From contig CAIWTJ010000041.1 of assembly GCA_903915535.1 (NCBI GenBank), positions 1 through 52,805 on the forward strand: a stretch of 52,805 bases of DNA. The letters run 5' to 3'. The notes under the pieces were generated by a model, which was not told the origin of the DNA, made no database searches, and saw nothing but the letters and a program-made list of their open reading frames with translations. The DNA is from Enhydrobacter aerosaccus. Lineage in GTDB: Bacteria > Pseudomonadota > Alphaproteobacteria > Reyranellales > Reyranellaceae. The translations under genes and the position numbers were made by a program. Below are positions 10,928 to 19,402 of the stretch, one piece after another; position 1 is the first letter of the stretch; every line of letters starts with the position of its first letter.

Positions 10928-13243
10928 TCAAGGGCACGCATAGCGAACTTCGCTTTCGCCGTTCGTAGCGCGAACCACGCCCGACGGCGCGGCAGTTCCA
11001 GAAATGCGCAACAGGCGCACCGTGCGTTCCTCTCCGGGTTGCAGGTTGAAGCCCTCATCCTCAGCGCGCCACGCGGCGTCTTCGATCTGAATGCAGGCCG
11101 CGAACCGCGTCGCGCGGATCTTGAGCGCCTCGCTGCCGATCGGCTCGACGACAAGCGCAGGATCCGCCCTCAGCGCGCCACGCCCCTGCGGGAAATGCGC
11201 CGCTTCGGCGATGCGCCCGCCAGTCGCCGCGTCGTCGAGAGTGACTGCCGTGACATCGAGCGCTGGCGGCCCAAAGCGATAGGCATGGGTGATATCGAAA
11301 AACGCGCCGATCACTTCGGCGGAGCTGAGCGTCCGGCTGCTGCGCGGAGGCAGCTCGACGTCGCGGTCGCGTCGCATCACCACGGTCTCGCCGTTCTGAT
11401 AGCAGCGCAGCGCCAGCTTGGCCCGAACAGCCTTCGTCGTTTCGTTGATCAGATGGATGCCGAGGCCATTCAACCCCTCGTCCGTCAACGCCACCTGCAC
11501 AGGTCGAAAGGCCCGACGCAGGCCGTGCCACGCGAGCTTCGGCACACCCGACGATTCGATCACGCCCCACCCCGCGCCAGGCAAGAAATCTTTCAGCATC
11601 CAGACCAGCGCGCCGGCGCAGGTAGATCCCGCACGACGCCACTCGGCCATGGTCGCCTCCATGACCTCGGCCGGCGCCGCGCGTTGCAGGTGTTGGCCGT
11701 CTGCGCCGTAGAGCAACTGCGCGTAGTGACGAGTCACGTCCGCAAAATCCCAATCGGCGCCGCGATCGCGAGGCACGCCATCGCTATTGCCGCCGCGCGG
11801 CAGGTTGGCGAACCCGAGGCACTCCGACGTGAAGCGCACATTGGCGCGGCGGGCGTCGTCGAGCGGCCGCAGATAGGCACCGACGCCGTAATAGTGCGAG
11901 ACGCCGGCATCGGTTGAGAACGGCAGATCGCCGCCAGACGGTGAATTGGCAACGTAGGCCGCGTCCGGCCGCCGCGCCCTGGCGATCGCCGGCAGCACTT
12001 CGTCATAGAGCGGGCCGCTCCATAGTTCGCTCGGCAGGCCCATCATGGCGACCTGTTGCGCCACCTCGCTGCCGCCGCACAGCACGGCAAGCGACGGATG
12101 GCGCCGCGTACGATCCACGAACTGCGCGGCCTCGTTCTCGACGTTTGCACGGAACGCAGCATCGGCGATCGGGTAGTCCATGTTGGCGAACATGAAATCC
12201 TGCCAGACGAGAATTCCCAGCTCGTCGCAGAGCGCGAAGAAATCCTCACTTTCGTAGACCATCGTGCCGCCGACGCGGATCATGTTCATGTGCGCATCGC
12301 GGGCCAGCTCCAGCCACGGACGCAACGCCGCCCGATCTCCAGCCAGCGACACGAGATCCGATGCGCTCCAGCAGGCGCCCCGCGCGAAGATTGGCTGACC
12401 GTTCACGACCATCGTAAAGCCCTTGCCGTCGGCGCCTTTATCGACGGCAAGCGACCTGAAGCCGACCGGCCCGAGATCGACCTCGATGCCATCGATCTCC
12501 GCCCGAACCCGATGAAGTGCCGATGCGCCGTGCGTGTGCGGCCACCACTTCGCGATTCCCGGCAGGCGCAGACTTCCCGCGAAGCGGCCGCCGGGCGCCG
12601 GCGATAAGGCAAGGCTCTTGCCCGCAACGGTCACCCTGGCATCAGCCTTCGCGCTCAACGACACCGTCAACATGCCATCGTCGCCTTCGAGCGTGGCGTG
12701 CAGGTCGACGTCGCGTACCTCATCGACGATCTCGATCGCCCGCCAGGGGCCGACGACATGCGCCGCCGGCGCCCACCCCGTCATGTGGCCCAGCAAGGTC
12801 GTGCGCACGAGGCGGAGGGCATTGTTCTCGACGAGCCGGGTCCGCCATCGCGCTCGGCCCTTCTTCGCAGCGAGGGCCTGATCGAGCGAGCGAAAGGCAA
12901 TCGCCAATTCGTTGTCGCCTGCGAGCGCGACATTGACGTCATGCGCCAGGAACATATTGTCCGACGTGAGGACTTTGACACCGTTCAGCCAGATCTCGGC
13001 GATGGTGGCCAAACCGCCGAAGCGCAGCGTGCGCTTTCCCGCGCCGGCGAAACGCGCGCGGTACCAGATATCCTTGTCGTGCAGCGGCTCCGGCCGATCG
13101 AGACTCCATCTCCCCGCGGCCTGCAGTGCCTGCGCTGCCGTGCCGGGAGCGATCGCGGCAATCCATTTCAGCGTGGACGGCAGGGCATCGGGAGCCGCTA
13201 TGGCACCCGGCTCGGTCAGCGCCAATTGCCAGTCCCTGATCAA
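10928..13243 (-). CDS. Glycoside hydrolase family 2-like protein (beta-mannosidase type)
   Basis: 771 residues with the GH2 order: jelly-roll sugar-binding domain (about 40-180, including I-W-L-N-G), an Ig-like middle domain, a TIM barrel (about 270-600) and C-terminal beta domains. The acid/base candidate is Glu393 in C-G-G-S-E and the nucleophile candidate is Glu474 in F-T-S-E, in the positions found in beta-mannosidases. There is no signal peptide, which is notable for a glycosidase. No ATG or GTG lies near the expected start; a TTG at 13243 overlaps the preceding TGA in a TTGA junction, so the gene looks translationally coupled to DUF1839. The frame stays open upstream, so the start is inferred. 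Confidence 0.8.
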   Translation of the reverse strand: MIRDWQLALTEPGAIAAPDALPSTLKWIAAIAPGTAAQALQAAGRWSLDRPEPLHDKDIWYRARFAGAGKRTLRFGGLATIAEIWLNGVKVLTSDNMFLAHDVNVALAGDNELAIAFRSLDQALAAKKGRARWRTRLVENNALRLVRTTLLGHMTGWAPAAHVVGPWRAIEIVDEVRDVDLHATLEGDDGMLTVSLSAKADARVTVAGKSLALSPAPGGRFAGSLRLPGIAKWWPHTHGASALHRVRAEIDGIEVDLGPVGFRSLAVDKGADGKGFTMVVNGQPIFARGACWSASDLVSLAGDRAALRPWLELARDAHMNMIRVGGTMVYESEDFFALCDELGILVWQDFMFANMDYPIADAAFRANVENEAAQFVDRTRRHPSLAVLCGGSEVAQQVAMMGLPSELWSGPLYDEVLPAIARARRPDAAYVANSPSGGDLPFSTDAGVSHYYGVGAYLRPLDDARRANVRFTSECLGFANLPRGGNSDGVPRDRGADWDFADVTRHYAQLLYGADGQHLQRAAPAEVMEATMAEWRRAGSTCAGALVWMLKDFLPGAGWGVIESSGVPKLAWHGLRRAFRPVQVALTDEGLNGLGIHLINETTKAVRAKLALRCYQNGETVVMRRDRDVELPPRSSRTLSSAEVIGAFFDITHAYRFGPPALDVTAVTLDDAATGGRIAEAAHFPQGRGALRADPALVVEPIGSEALKIRATRFAACIQIEDAAWRAEDEGFNLQPGEERTVRLLRISGTAAPSGVVRATNGESEVRYACP

Positions 13244-14217
13244 GCGAACCGCTTCACGAGTGTCGACAGGATAAGCTCGTAGTCTGTCTCGATCGGCGCA
13301 AATTGGAACGCGGCAGCATCGAACCTGCGGCGATTGGCCATTCGCGCGAGCTGGAACTGCACGGCCTTGGCGGACTCGGCGATACGCCGCGCCGCCGACG
13401 CTGCATCGATCAGCCCACCCTGCCCTTGCGTGCCCAGCCAATCGAGATAAGACCCGAGCATCTCGAAATTGGCGCCGAGCTGACGCGGCAGGTTGAAGGC
13501 GTAAAGATGGAAATAATCCATGTCGCGCGCCGCAAGCCGCTCGAGATGGCCGGGAAGCGCAGCATGCCACGCCATGATCGGATTCGCGGCCGGCCGGTGC
13601 GCGAGATGGCCGCGCAGCAGTTCGAGCGAGCGCGCCGCCAGCGCCCCGTCCCGAAGGGCCTTGCCGTCGCGCTTCACGAACTCGACATAGGGAAACAAGT
13701 AATCGGGCGCCGCCTGCTTGAGGAACAGCCCGTCGTAATCATCGTCTGTCAGAACGTGATAGCCGGTGTTGTGAAAGTAGCCGAAGCGCCGCGCGGCAGG
13801 ATCAATCGCGATGGCGGCGACCGTCGTCTTCACATGGCCCTTACGATAGGTAGGCCCGGCATCCGGCAGCCAATGGCTGTCGACCTCGATCAGGACGGGG
13901 CGGCCGCGGCCGAGTTGCTCGAGCGTATGAGCTTCGAGCGTGTCGTAGATCGCGAGTTCCTGCACGGAGAGCCCGAACAATGCCTCGAGATCCTCGAGCG
14001 GAAACTTGAAGAAAGTGAAGTGATCGCCTTCGAAATCCTGCCGCACGGTGAAGGCGAGAGCCGCCTCGGCCGGATGGCCAAGCGCAGGCAGAAGCTCGGC
14101 CCAGACGTCGATATAGCAATTGGTCTCGACCCACGTGCGCTCCCCTGCGTGCAGGGACTGCGGCTTCCACGCCGCCGGGTCAAGCTTCAGCAGGTCGGCG
14201 CTAGTAGCCGAGGACAT
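13240..14217 (-). CDS. DUF1839 family protein
   Basis: 325-residue protein of the DUF1839 family, whose function is not established. Visible conserved-looking blocks are W-V-E-T-N-C-Y-I-D-V-W near the N-terminus, L-I-E-V-D-S-H-W-L-P-D in the middle and Y-F-H-N-T-G-Y-H. The Cys in T-N-C-Y and the later Asp and His residues could form a Cys-His-Asp active site as in papain-like or transglutaminase-like enzymes; this is speculation from spacing only. The start at 14217 overlaps the 3' end of the ligase gene by 17 bases, tying it to the operon. It could be the enzyme that uses the aminoacylated carrier protein. Confidence 0.75.
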   Translation of the reverse strand: MSSATSADLLKLDPAAWKPQSLHAGERTWVETNCYIDVWAELLPALGHPAEAALAFTVRQDFEGDHFTFFKFPLEDLEALFGLSVQELAIYDTLEAHTLEQLGRGRPVLIEVDSHWLPDAGPTYRKGHVKTTVAAIAIDPAARRFGYFHNTGYHVLTDDDYDGLFLKQAAPDYLFPYVEFVKRDGKALRDGALAARSLELLRGHLAHRPAANPIMAWHAALPGHLERLAARDMDYFHLYAFNLPRQLGANFEMLGSYLDWLGTQGQGGLIDAASAARRIAESAKAVQFQLARMANRRRFDAAAFQFAPIETDYELILSTLVKRFA

Positions 14218-15121
14218 CGCGTACCTGCTTCGGCCAATGCTCGACCGACAGTCCGTGATGCTTGAGCAATGCCAAGGTGATCCGTTCGACGCCGAAGCCG
14301 ACACAGGCGGTGTGAGCGACGTCGCCGGTCGACGTCGTGATGCCCCAGCCACGCCCGAACAGGTCGCGGTGGTAGTTGAAGCTTACGCACGCCGTCGGGC
14401 TCTCGGTCGAAGTGATCGGCACCAGCAGCTCGAACTTCAGCGCCTCCTCGCGCTGGCTCGTCGCCAGCAGGCGGCCGGTGCGCCCGAAGAACGGATCGTT
14501 GGCGACATCGACCTCGAACGGCAGGCCGAGCGATTTGATCACCGCCTGGCCGCGCTCCATCCAGAGCTTGCGAAAGGTGAGCGCCTGTTCCTCGGTGCCG
14601 AGGCGCACATGCTCGCGCTGGCGAAACATCTGCATGCGCGCCGGATCGATCGAGGGCTCGTGGCGGAAACAATATGTGTAGCAATCGACCAGGGCGCCGC
14701 TCGCCGGCATTGGCCCGCGTGCTGCCACAGCCGGGTAGACGCCGTAGCAGGCCGCAGGAGCCAGGGCGACCTGCGTGGTCTTCTGGCCAGCCGTCCAATC
14801 ACCACCCTTTTCCAGAGTTTCGAGCATCGCGCGGTGATCGCGATCGTCTCCGGCGAAACTGTGGATCGTGCCGACAAGCTGTGGCGAGCTCTTGAGATAG
14901 CCGCTCTGCTCTAGTTGCCACTTGCCGATGCCGGGCGGAAATCGCATCACGTCCGGCTTGTCGGGATCACCGACACGGCTGAAGGCGATGTTGATGCCCT
15001 CGACGATACGCTCGAACGTACCGCTTCGGCCGTAGAGGCCATCGACTCCCATCGAGATCAGCAGGCCGGCGCTCAACAGCTCGTCACGATAATCGCGATA
15101 GGCGTCCTGCAACGCGCTCAT
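14201..15121 (-). CDS. Amino acid:[carrier protein] ligase (seryl-tRNA synthetase-like catalytic core)
   Basis: 306 residues, matching the class II catalytic core of the atypical (archaeal-type) seryl-tRNA synthetase but with no N-terminal tRNA-binding domain. Known relatives from Bradyrhizobium activate a small amino acid with ATP and load it on the phosphopantetheine arm of a carrier protein instead of on tRNA. Class II motif 2 is F-R-Q-R-E (residues 166-170) and motif 3 is G-F-G-V-E-R (275-280). Cys125, Glu170 and Cys273 fit the Cys-Glu-Cys zinc site that binds the amino group of the substrate. The ATG overlaps the dehydrogenase stop (ATGA). The amino acid, probably Gly or Ala by family, cannot be read from sequence. 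Confidence 0.9.
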   Translation of the reverse strand: MSALQDAYRDYRDELLSAGLLISMGVDGLYGRSGTFERIVEGINIAFSRVGDPDKPDVMRFPPGIGKWQLEQSGYLKSSPQLVGTIHSFAGDDRDHRAMLETLEKGGDWTAGQKTTQVALAPAACYGVYPAVAARGPMPASGALVDCYTYCFRHEPSIDPARMQMFRQREHVRLGTEEQALTFRKLWMERGQAVIKSLGLPFEVDVANDPFFGRTGRLLATSQREEALKFELLVPITSTESPTACVSFNYHRDLFGRGWGITTSTGDVAHTACVGFGVERITLALLKHHGLSVEHWPKQVRDVLGY

Positions 15122-16278
15122 GCCAGCAGCTCCGGATCGTCACGCAGCGCCAGCACAAGCTGCGCGGTGTTGGCGAGGATTCGATCGTTGTTCACCATCA
15201 AGGCCGCCGAATGGGCATCGCGCAGATGGCGTCCCAGACTGTAAGGCGTATCGTTGCGGTAGGCCGCGAGCCCGGCGACCAGCATCGCCTGGCCTACAAT
15301 CTGTACCGCCATTTGCGAAGATGCCGTCTTGAGGCTGTTCATCGCGATCGCAAACGGCAGTGCCGACAGATTGTCTTCCGATCCGAGAGCCGCCTCGTAG
15401 CGCCGCAGCGCCGCGACGACATTGGCCTTCATGAGCTGCAACTGGCTGGTTGCCTCGGCGAGGCGCACCGCACCCGGCGACAGGACGCCCGGCTTTTTGC
15501 GCGCCTCGGCCCGAACGAAGGCGCGCGCCCGCGCGACGGCATCGGTCGCGATGCCCAGCCACAGCGAGCTCCAGACGAGATGGGATGTCGGCAGCATCGT
15601 CTGCGCCGATACGTCGGCGTAAGGCTTTGAGATGATCTGCGCCATCTCGCCTTCGGCCTTGAGGTGATAGCCGATCGAACAGGTGCCGCGCATGCCGAGC
15701 GTGTCCCAGTCCTGCAATTGCTCGAGCTTGGCACTGCTCTTGGGGACCACGACGATCACCTGGTCGGATGCAGGCGACTGCGCCGTGCGCCGCGCTGTCA
15801 CGAGAATGCCGTCGGAATCGGCGCCGTAGGAAATGACAGTCGCCTGCTTGGCGAGGGCGAAGCGACCGCCCTTCTCCTCGATGGCGCAGATGCTCGACCT
15901 AACGTCACCCCCGATGCCAGCTTCGGACGTCGCCGACGCCAGCAACAATTGCTCGGCCGCCAGACGCTTCGCGAATGCGTCCATCCAGGAATTGCCGCCA
16001 CCGTGCCGCACGATGCACGACACCTGGATCTGGTGCATGGCGTAGATCATCGCGGTCGCGGCGCAGTACTGGCCGAGCACATGGCACACCGATACGACAT
16101 CGGCGATACCCGCACCGGGGCCGCCCTTGTCCTTTGGCACGAGGATGCCGAGCAGCCTGGCCGCCTTCAGCGCGTCCATTGCTTCCTTGGGAAAGCGCGC
16201 CTGCTGATCGACATCGTCGGCATGACGCGCGGCAACGTCGCTGCCCACCGCGCGCGCGGCGGCGATCCAATCGCTCAT
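15118..16278 (-). CDS. Acyl-CoA dehydrogenase-like flavoprotein of the carrier-protein operon
   Basis: 386 residues with the three-part acyl-CoA dehydrogenase build: N-terminal helices, a central beta domain (A-S-A-T-S-E-A-G-I-G-G at about 115-125, the usual flavin loop) and C-terminal helices. The normal C-terminal glutamate base in a Y-(E/G)-G-T segment is not seen. Instead the C-terminus has H-L-R-D-A-H, a pattern also known in flavin monooxygenases of the same fold, so oxidation or oxygenation are both possible. It lies between carrier protein and ligase, with ATGA overlaps at both ends, suggesting it acts on the carrier-bound aminoacyl thioester. Carrier-bound prolyl dehydrogenases are a precedent. 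Confidence 0.85.
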   Translation of the reverse strand: MSDWIAAARAVGSDVAARHADDVDQQARFPKEAMDALKAARLLGILVPKDKGGPGAGIADVVSVCHVLGQYCAATAMIYAMHQIQVSCIVRHGGGNSWMDAFAKRLAAEQLLLASATSEAGIGGDVRSSICAIEEKGGRFALAKQATVISYGADSDGILVTARRTAQSPASDQVIVVVPKSSAKLEQLQDWDTLGMRGTCSIGYHLKAEGEMAQIISKPYADVSAQTMLPTSHLVWSSLWLGIATDAVARARAFVRAEARKKPGVLSPGAVRLAEATSQLQLMKANVVAALRRYEAALGSEDNLSALPFAIAMNSLKTASSQMAVQIVGQAMLVAGLAAYRNDTPYSLGRHLRDAHSAALMVNNDRILANTAQLVLALRDDPELLA

Positions 16279-16538
16279 ACGGCTTCTGTCTTCACGCCGA
16301 TTTCGGTCAGCGCCTCGACGATGGCGTCGACGCTCGAGAACGTGCGCCGGCGCAGCAGCGTGTCCGGGAACTCGACGTCAAAAGCTTCCTCCAGGGAAAG
16401 CATCAAGGTCACGGTGGCGTGTGACGTCAGTCCCGCCGCATAGAGATCGGCGTCGTTGGCCAGGGTGTCGATGTCGGTCTGGAGCCAGCCTGTGGTCTTC
16501 AGGAGGGCGCGAACGCGGTCACGGGCGGACGAAGACAC
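16275..16538 (-). CDS. Small acyl/aminoacyl carrier protein
   Basis: 87-residue four-helix carrier protein. The phosphopantetheine site is the serine in D-L-Y-A-A-G-L-T-S-H (residue 39 with this start); the G-L-T-S form, rather than D-S-L, is the variant seen in carrier proteins paired with amino acid:[carrier protein] ligases. The GTG start at 16538 is preferred because GGGAG lies six bases upstream; an ATG at 16556 without a good ribosome binding site would add six residues. Its stop overlaps the dehydrogenase start (ATGA). It needs a phosphopantetheinyl transferase, which is not in the window. Transcription of the five-gene operon should start just upstream. Confidence 0.9.
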   Translation of the reverse strand: MSSSARDRVRALLKTTGWLQTDIDTLANDADLYAAGLTSHATVTLMLSLEEAFDVEFPDTLLRRRTFSSVDAIVEALTEIGVKTEAV

Positions 16539-16581
16539 GATATTCTCCCACGGCATTCAGCCGAAAAACGCTAGTCGTTGC

Positions 16582-16609
16582 TTGCACTTAGGATATCCTT
16601 TCGTATAGA
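16582..16609 (+). promoter_or_regulatory. Tentative promoter in the carrier-protein/hydrolase divergent gap
   Basis: The gap between the divergent genes is only about 80 bases. TTGCAC (16582-16587) and TATAGA (16604-16609) are separated by 16 bases and would fire rightward, but the message would then be nearly leaderless for an ATG at 16620. The match is plausible only; the opposing operon must also have its promoter in this short stretch, so both directions are probably controlled together. Confidence 0.25.
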
Positions 16610-16619
16610 GCGATTCAAC

Positions 16620-18326
16620 ATGACGCCAGTGACGTTCAACAGATGCTTCGGCTGGCTGCACGGACCGCAAGACGGTGCTGGCAGCGACGTCGGCGTCGTT
16701 ATTTGCACTGGCCTCATCCAGGACGCGCTCCTGGCCTATAGTTCACTGCGTGTGCTGGCCGATGATCTCGCTGCAGCGGGCTTCGTGACCTTGCGCTTCG
16801 ATTATCCGGGCACAGGCGATTCCTGCGACGATGCCGTCGAAAGGGACGGTCACTGGACCGCCTGGCAGCGAAGCGTCGACGACGCTGCAAATTGGTTGCG
16901 CGCGACAGCGGGCGTCAAGCGGCTGGTGCTGGTCGGCCTGCGCCTCGGCACGACGTTGGCGACCCTCGCCGCGGCGCGACGCGAAGATGTCGCGGCTCTG
17001 CTCCTGTTCGAGCCCGTGATAAGCGGCCGGACCTACGTCCGCCAACTGACCCTCGAAGTCGAGATGCTGAGCGGCACGCGTCCGACCAAGGGCGAAGACC
17101 TGTATCTACGCGAGTTCCGCTTCCCTCCCGCGACGCTCGACCAGATCGGCGAAGTCGACCTGCGCAAGGTTACTGTGAAATCCGGCATGCACGTCGCCCT
17201 CTGCGCCCAGTCTGAAGGCAAGGCCGCCGAAGACGCTGCGACCACCTGGCGCTCGGCAGGCGCAGAGGTCGTGAACATCCCGTGGACAGGGCTGGATCCT
17301 CTGGTGCGTCACAAGGTCATCGACGAGGACATCCTGGCAGATTTCACTGCTGTGCTGCAGTGGCTGCGCAAGAGCGTGCCTGTCCAGCCGATCGCCATGC
17401 AGATCGTCACCGGAGAGGCGGCACTCCATCCGCCTGGCTGCATCGAAACGCCCGTGCGCTTTGGGCCGGATCGACGCCTGTTCGGAATGCTCTGCCGTCC
17501 TCGCGACAGTGCGCCTGGGACCGTGGTCCTGCTGGGCAACGCCGGCCACGACCCGCACTATGCCTCCGCGCGTCACGCCGTCACCCTGTCCCGCAAGCTC
17601 GCGGCCAAGGGGGTGGCTTCCTTCAGGCTCGACTATGCCGGTCTCGGCGACAGCATCGGCCCCGCCGGCAAGGAGCGCATGCTCAGTCACGTCTTTGCTG
17701 TCGACCGCGGACCGGACGTCAGCGCCGCAGTAGATACCTTGCAGGGCATGGGGTACCGCCGTTTCGGTATCGAAGGCCTGTGCTCCGGCGCCTTCCATGC
17801 ATTCCGCACTGCTGTCTCCGAGCCGCGCATCAACACCGTGCTGGTCGTGAACCTGCCCTTCTTCACGCTGCCCGCCGGCAGCGTGCTGGGATATCTCGAG
17901 CAGAAAGACCGCTCGCCTACCGAGTATCTTGCCAAGCTGTTGCGGCCGCGCACCTGGGCCACGCTACTGAGCGGCAAGGTCGACTACTCCGGCATCTTTG
18001 TCGGCCAGCTCGGGCGCCTGCGTGCACGGATGAAAGCCAAGCTGTTGGGAATTGCCCGGCGCGTGGGACTCCTCCGCGAGCAGAGCTTCGCCAAGCAGGC
18101 CATGACGGCACTCTCAAAACGCGGGACGACGACGTTGTTCCTGTTCTCGCCGGGAGAAGAAGCCGAAGGGGCATTCGCACTGGAGTTCGGTCCGACCGGC
18201 GACGGACTTGCCGCGCACAAGGGAGCAACGATGCATGTCATTCCCGGCATGGATCATCACCTGACAGCAGCGCCCGGCCGGGTCGCGGCAGAAGCGCTGA
18301 TGGTCGACTACTTCGGGCGCACATGA
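16620..18326 (+). CDS. Tandem alpha/beta-hydrolase protein with unusual nucleophile positions
   Basis: 568 residues made of two alpha/beta-hydrolase units. Unit 1 (about 20-250) has F-D-Y-P-G-T-G-D-S, but the nucleophile elbow reads G-L-R-L-G with Arg108 where Ser should be, as in one class of exosortase-associated hydrolase-like proteins. Unit 2 (about 275-565) has L-D-Y-A-G-L-G-D-S and an elbow G-L-C-S-G with Cys388, and a late M-D-H-H (His546/547) that can serve as catalytic histidine. So unit 2 may be a Cys-type hydrolase or acyltransferase and unit 1 a non-catalytic partner. No signal peptide is seen. It is divergent from the carrier-protein operon and overlaps the next gene (ATGA). Confidence 0.8.
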   Translation: MTPVTFNRCFGWLHGPQDGAGSDVGVVICTGLIQDALLAYSSLRVLADDLAAAGFVTLRFDYPGTGDSCDDAVERDGHWTAWQRSVDDAANWLRATAGVKRLVLVGLRLGTTLATLAAARREDVAALLLFEPVISGRTYVRQLTLEVEMLSGTRPTKGEDLYLREFRFPPATLDQIGEVDLRKVTVKSGMHVALCAQSEGKAAEDAATTWRSAGAEVVNIPWTGLDPLVRHKVIDEDILADFTAVLQWLRKSVPVQPIAMQIVTGEAALHPPGCIETPVRFGPDRRLFGMLCRPRDSAPGTVVLLGNAGHDPHYASARHAVTLSRKLAAKGVASFRLDYAGLGDSIGPAGKERMLSHVFAVDRGPDVSAAVDTLQGMGYRRFGIEGLCSGAFHAFRTAVSEPRINTVLVVNLPFFTLPAGSVLGYLEQKDRSPTEYLAKLLRPRTWATLLSGKVDYSGIFVGQLGRLRARMKAKLLGIARRVGLLREQSFAKQAMTALSKRGTTTLFLFSPGEEAEGAFALEFGPTGDGLAAHKGATMHVIPGMDHHLTAAPGRVAAEALMVDYFGRT

Positions 18327-19384
18327 CCTCGCCCCGGGAATGGCGCAACCGGCTGATCCTGCTGTCGATGACGGTACTGCTGATGCTGTTCGCGATGGAA
18401 ATCGGATGTCGCATGCTGCGCGGCACCTGGTTCCTGACGCATTGGCCGAACCTCGTGCTGCTCGAGGCGGTCGCACATCACAAGCCGTGCATGTTCGTCC
18501 AGGACCAGACGCTGGGCTACGTGCCCGAGGCGGCCTGCACCAGCCCCGAGCACAGTCACAGCGACAAGGGCCTGCGGGCCATGCCACCGGCGCCTGCCGA
18601 CGCCGCGGCCGGACCTCCTGTCCTCGTAACAGGTGATTCCTACGCCTACAGCGACGAGGTCATGGACGACGAGACATGGCCTGCCTACCTGCAGCTCATG
18701 ATCCATCGCCGCATCGAGAATGGCGGCGTGCCCGGTTACGGGCTGGACCAAAGCGTGTTGCGCACCGAGCAACTGGCCACGCAACTGAAGCCCGGGCTGA
18801 TCATCCTTGCCTTCATTGCCGACGACCTTCAGCGCGCCGAGATGCGCCGGTTGTTCGGCGGAGAGAAGCCCTATTTCACCGCGACCGACGGCAAACTCGA
18901 ATTGCACAATTCACCGGTGCCCAACAGGCCTGTTACCTTCGAGCGCCTGCCGTTCTGGCAACGTTGGTTCGGCTGGTCGATGCTGGTCGACAAGTTCATG
19001 CGACACTTTGGCCATTACGCTGACTGGTTCTGGCAGGACGCCGAGGGAAGTCCCGCCGGCACCGGCGAAGCACTCGCCTGCCCGCTGATGCAAAGAGTAG
19101 CGAACCTGCGAATTCCAACCCTGATCGTCGCTCAATACCGCCCTCACCTCTGGCAGTACGACAAGAAATGGGCGGATGAGCAGCGGCGATTGTCCCAAGC
19201 CGTTCTGCGCTGCGCTCAGTCGGCAGGATTGCAGACTTATGACTCGTACAAGCTGGTCGACGACGCGATAAAAGCACAAGGTATGCAGTCTATCTACGGA
19301 AACTGGCATCACAACGCCGCAGGTAACCATTTGGTCGCAGAGGGCATCTCTGGCGAACTGAACAGGCTTAAGATGTTTCCCTGA
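18323..19384 (+). CDS. Membrane-anchored SGNH/GDSL-like hydrolase
   Basis: 353 residues with one N-terminal hydrophobic anchor (about 11-28), then a periplasmic domain. The block V-L-V-T-G-D-S-Y places the candidate nucleophile at Ser106, and a late N-W-H-H-N-A-A-G-N-H resembles the D-x-x-H block of SGNH hydrolases, with Asn at the usual Asp position. SGNH domains of this kind commonly add or remove acyl groups on surface polysaccharides. The ATG overlaps the hydrolase stop by four bases, so the two are co-translated. It is placed between the tandem hydrolase and a glycosyltransferase, consistent with a glycan-modifying role. Confidence 0.75.
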   Translation: MTSPREWRNRLILLSMTVLLMLFAMEIGCRMLRGTWFLTHWPNLVLLEAVAHHKPCMFVQDQTLGYVPEAACTSPEHSHSDKGLRAMPPAPADAAAGPPVLVTGDSYAYSDEVMDDETWPAYLQLMIHRRIENGGVPGYGLDQSVLRTEQLATQLKPGLIILAFIADDLQRAEMRRLFGGEKPYFTATDGKLELHNSPVPNRPVTFERLPFWQRWFGWSMLVDKFMRHFGHYADWFWQDAEGSPAGTGEALACPLMQRVANLRIPTLIVAQYRPHLWQYDKKWADEQRRLSQAVLRCAQSAGLQTYDSYKLVDDAIKAQGMQSIYGNWHHNAAGNHLVAEGISGELNRLKMFP

Positions 19385-19402
19385 ACGGGAGAAGCGTCCG
19401 TC

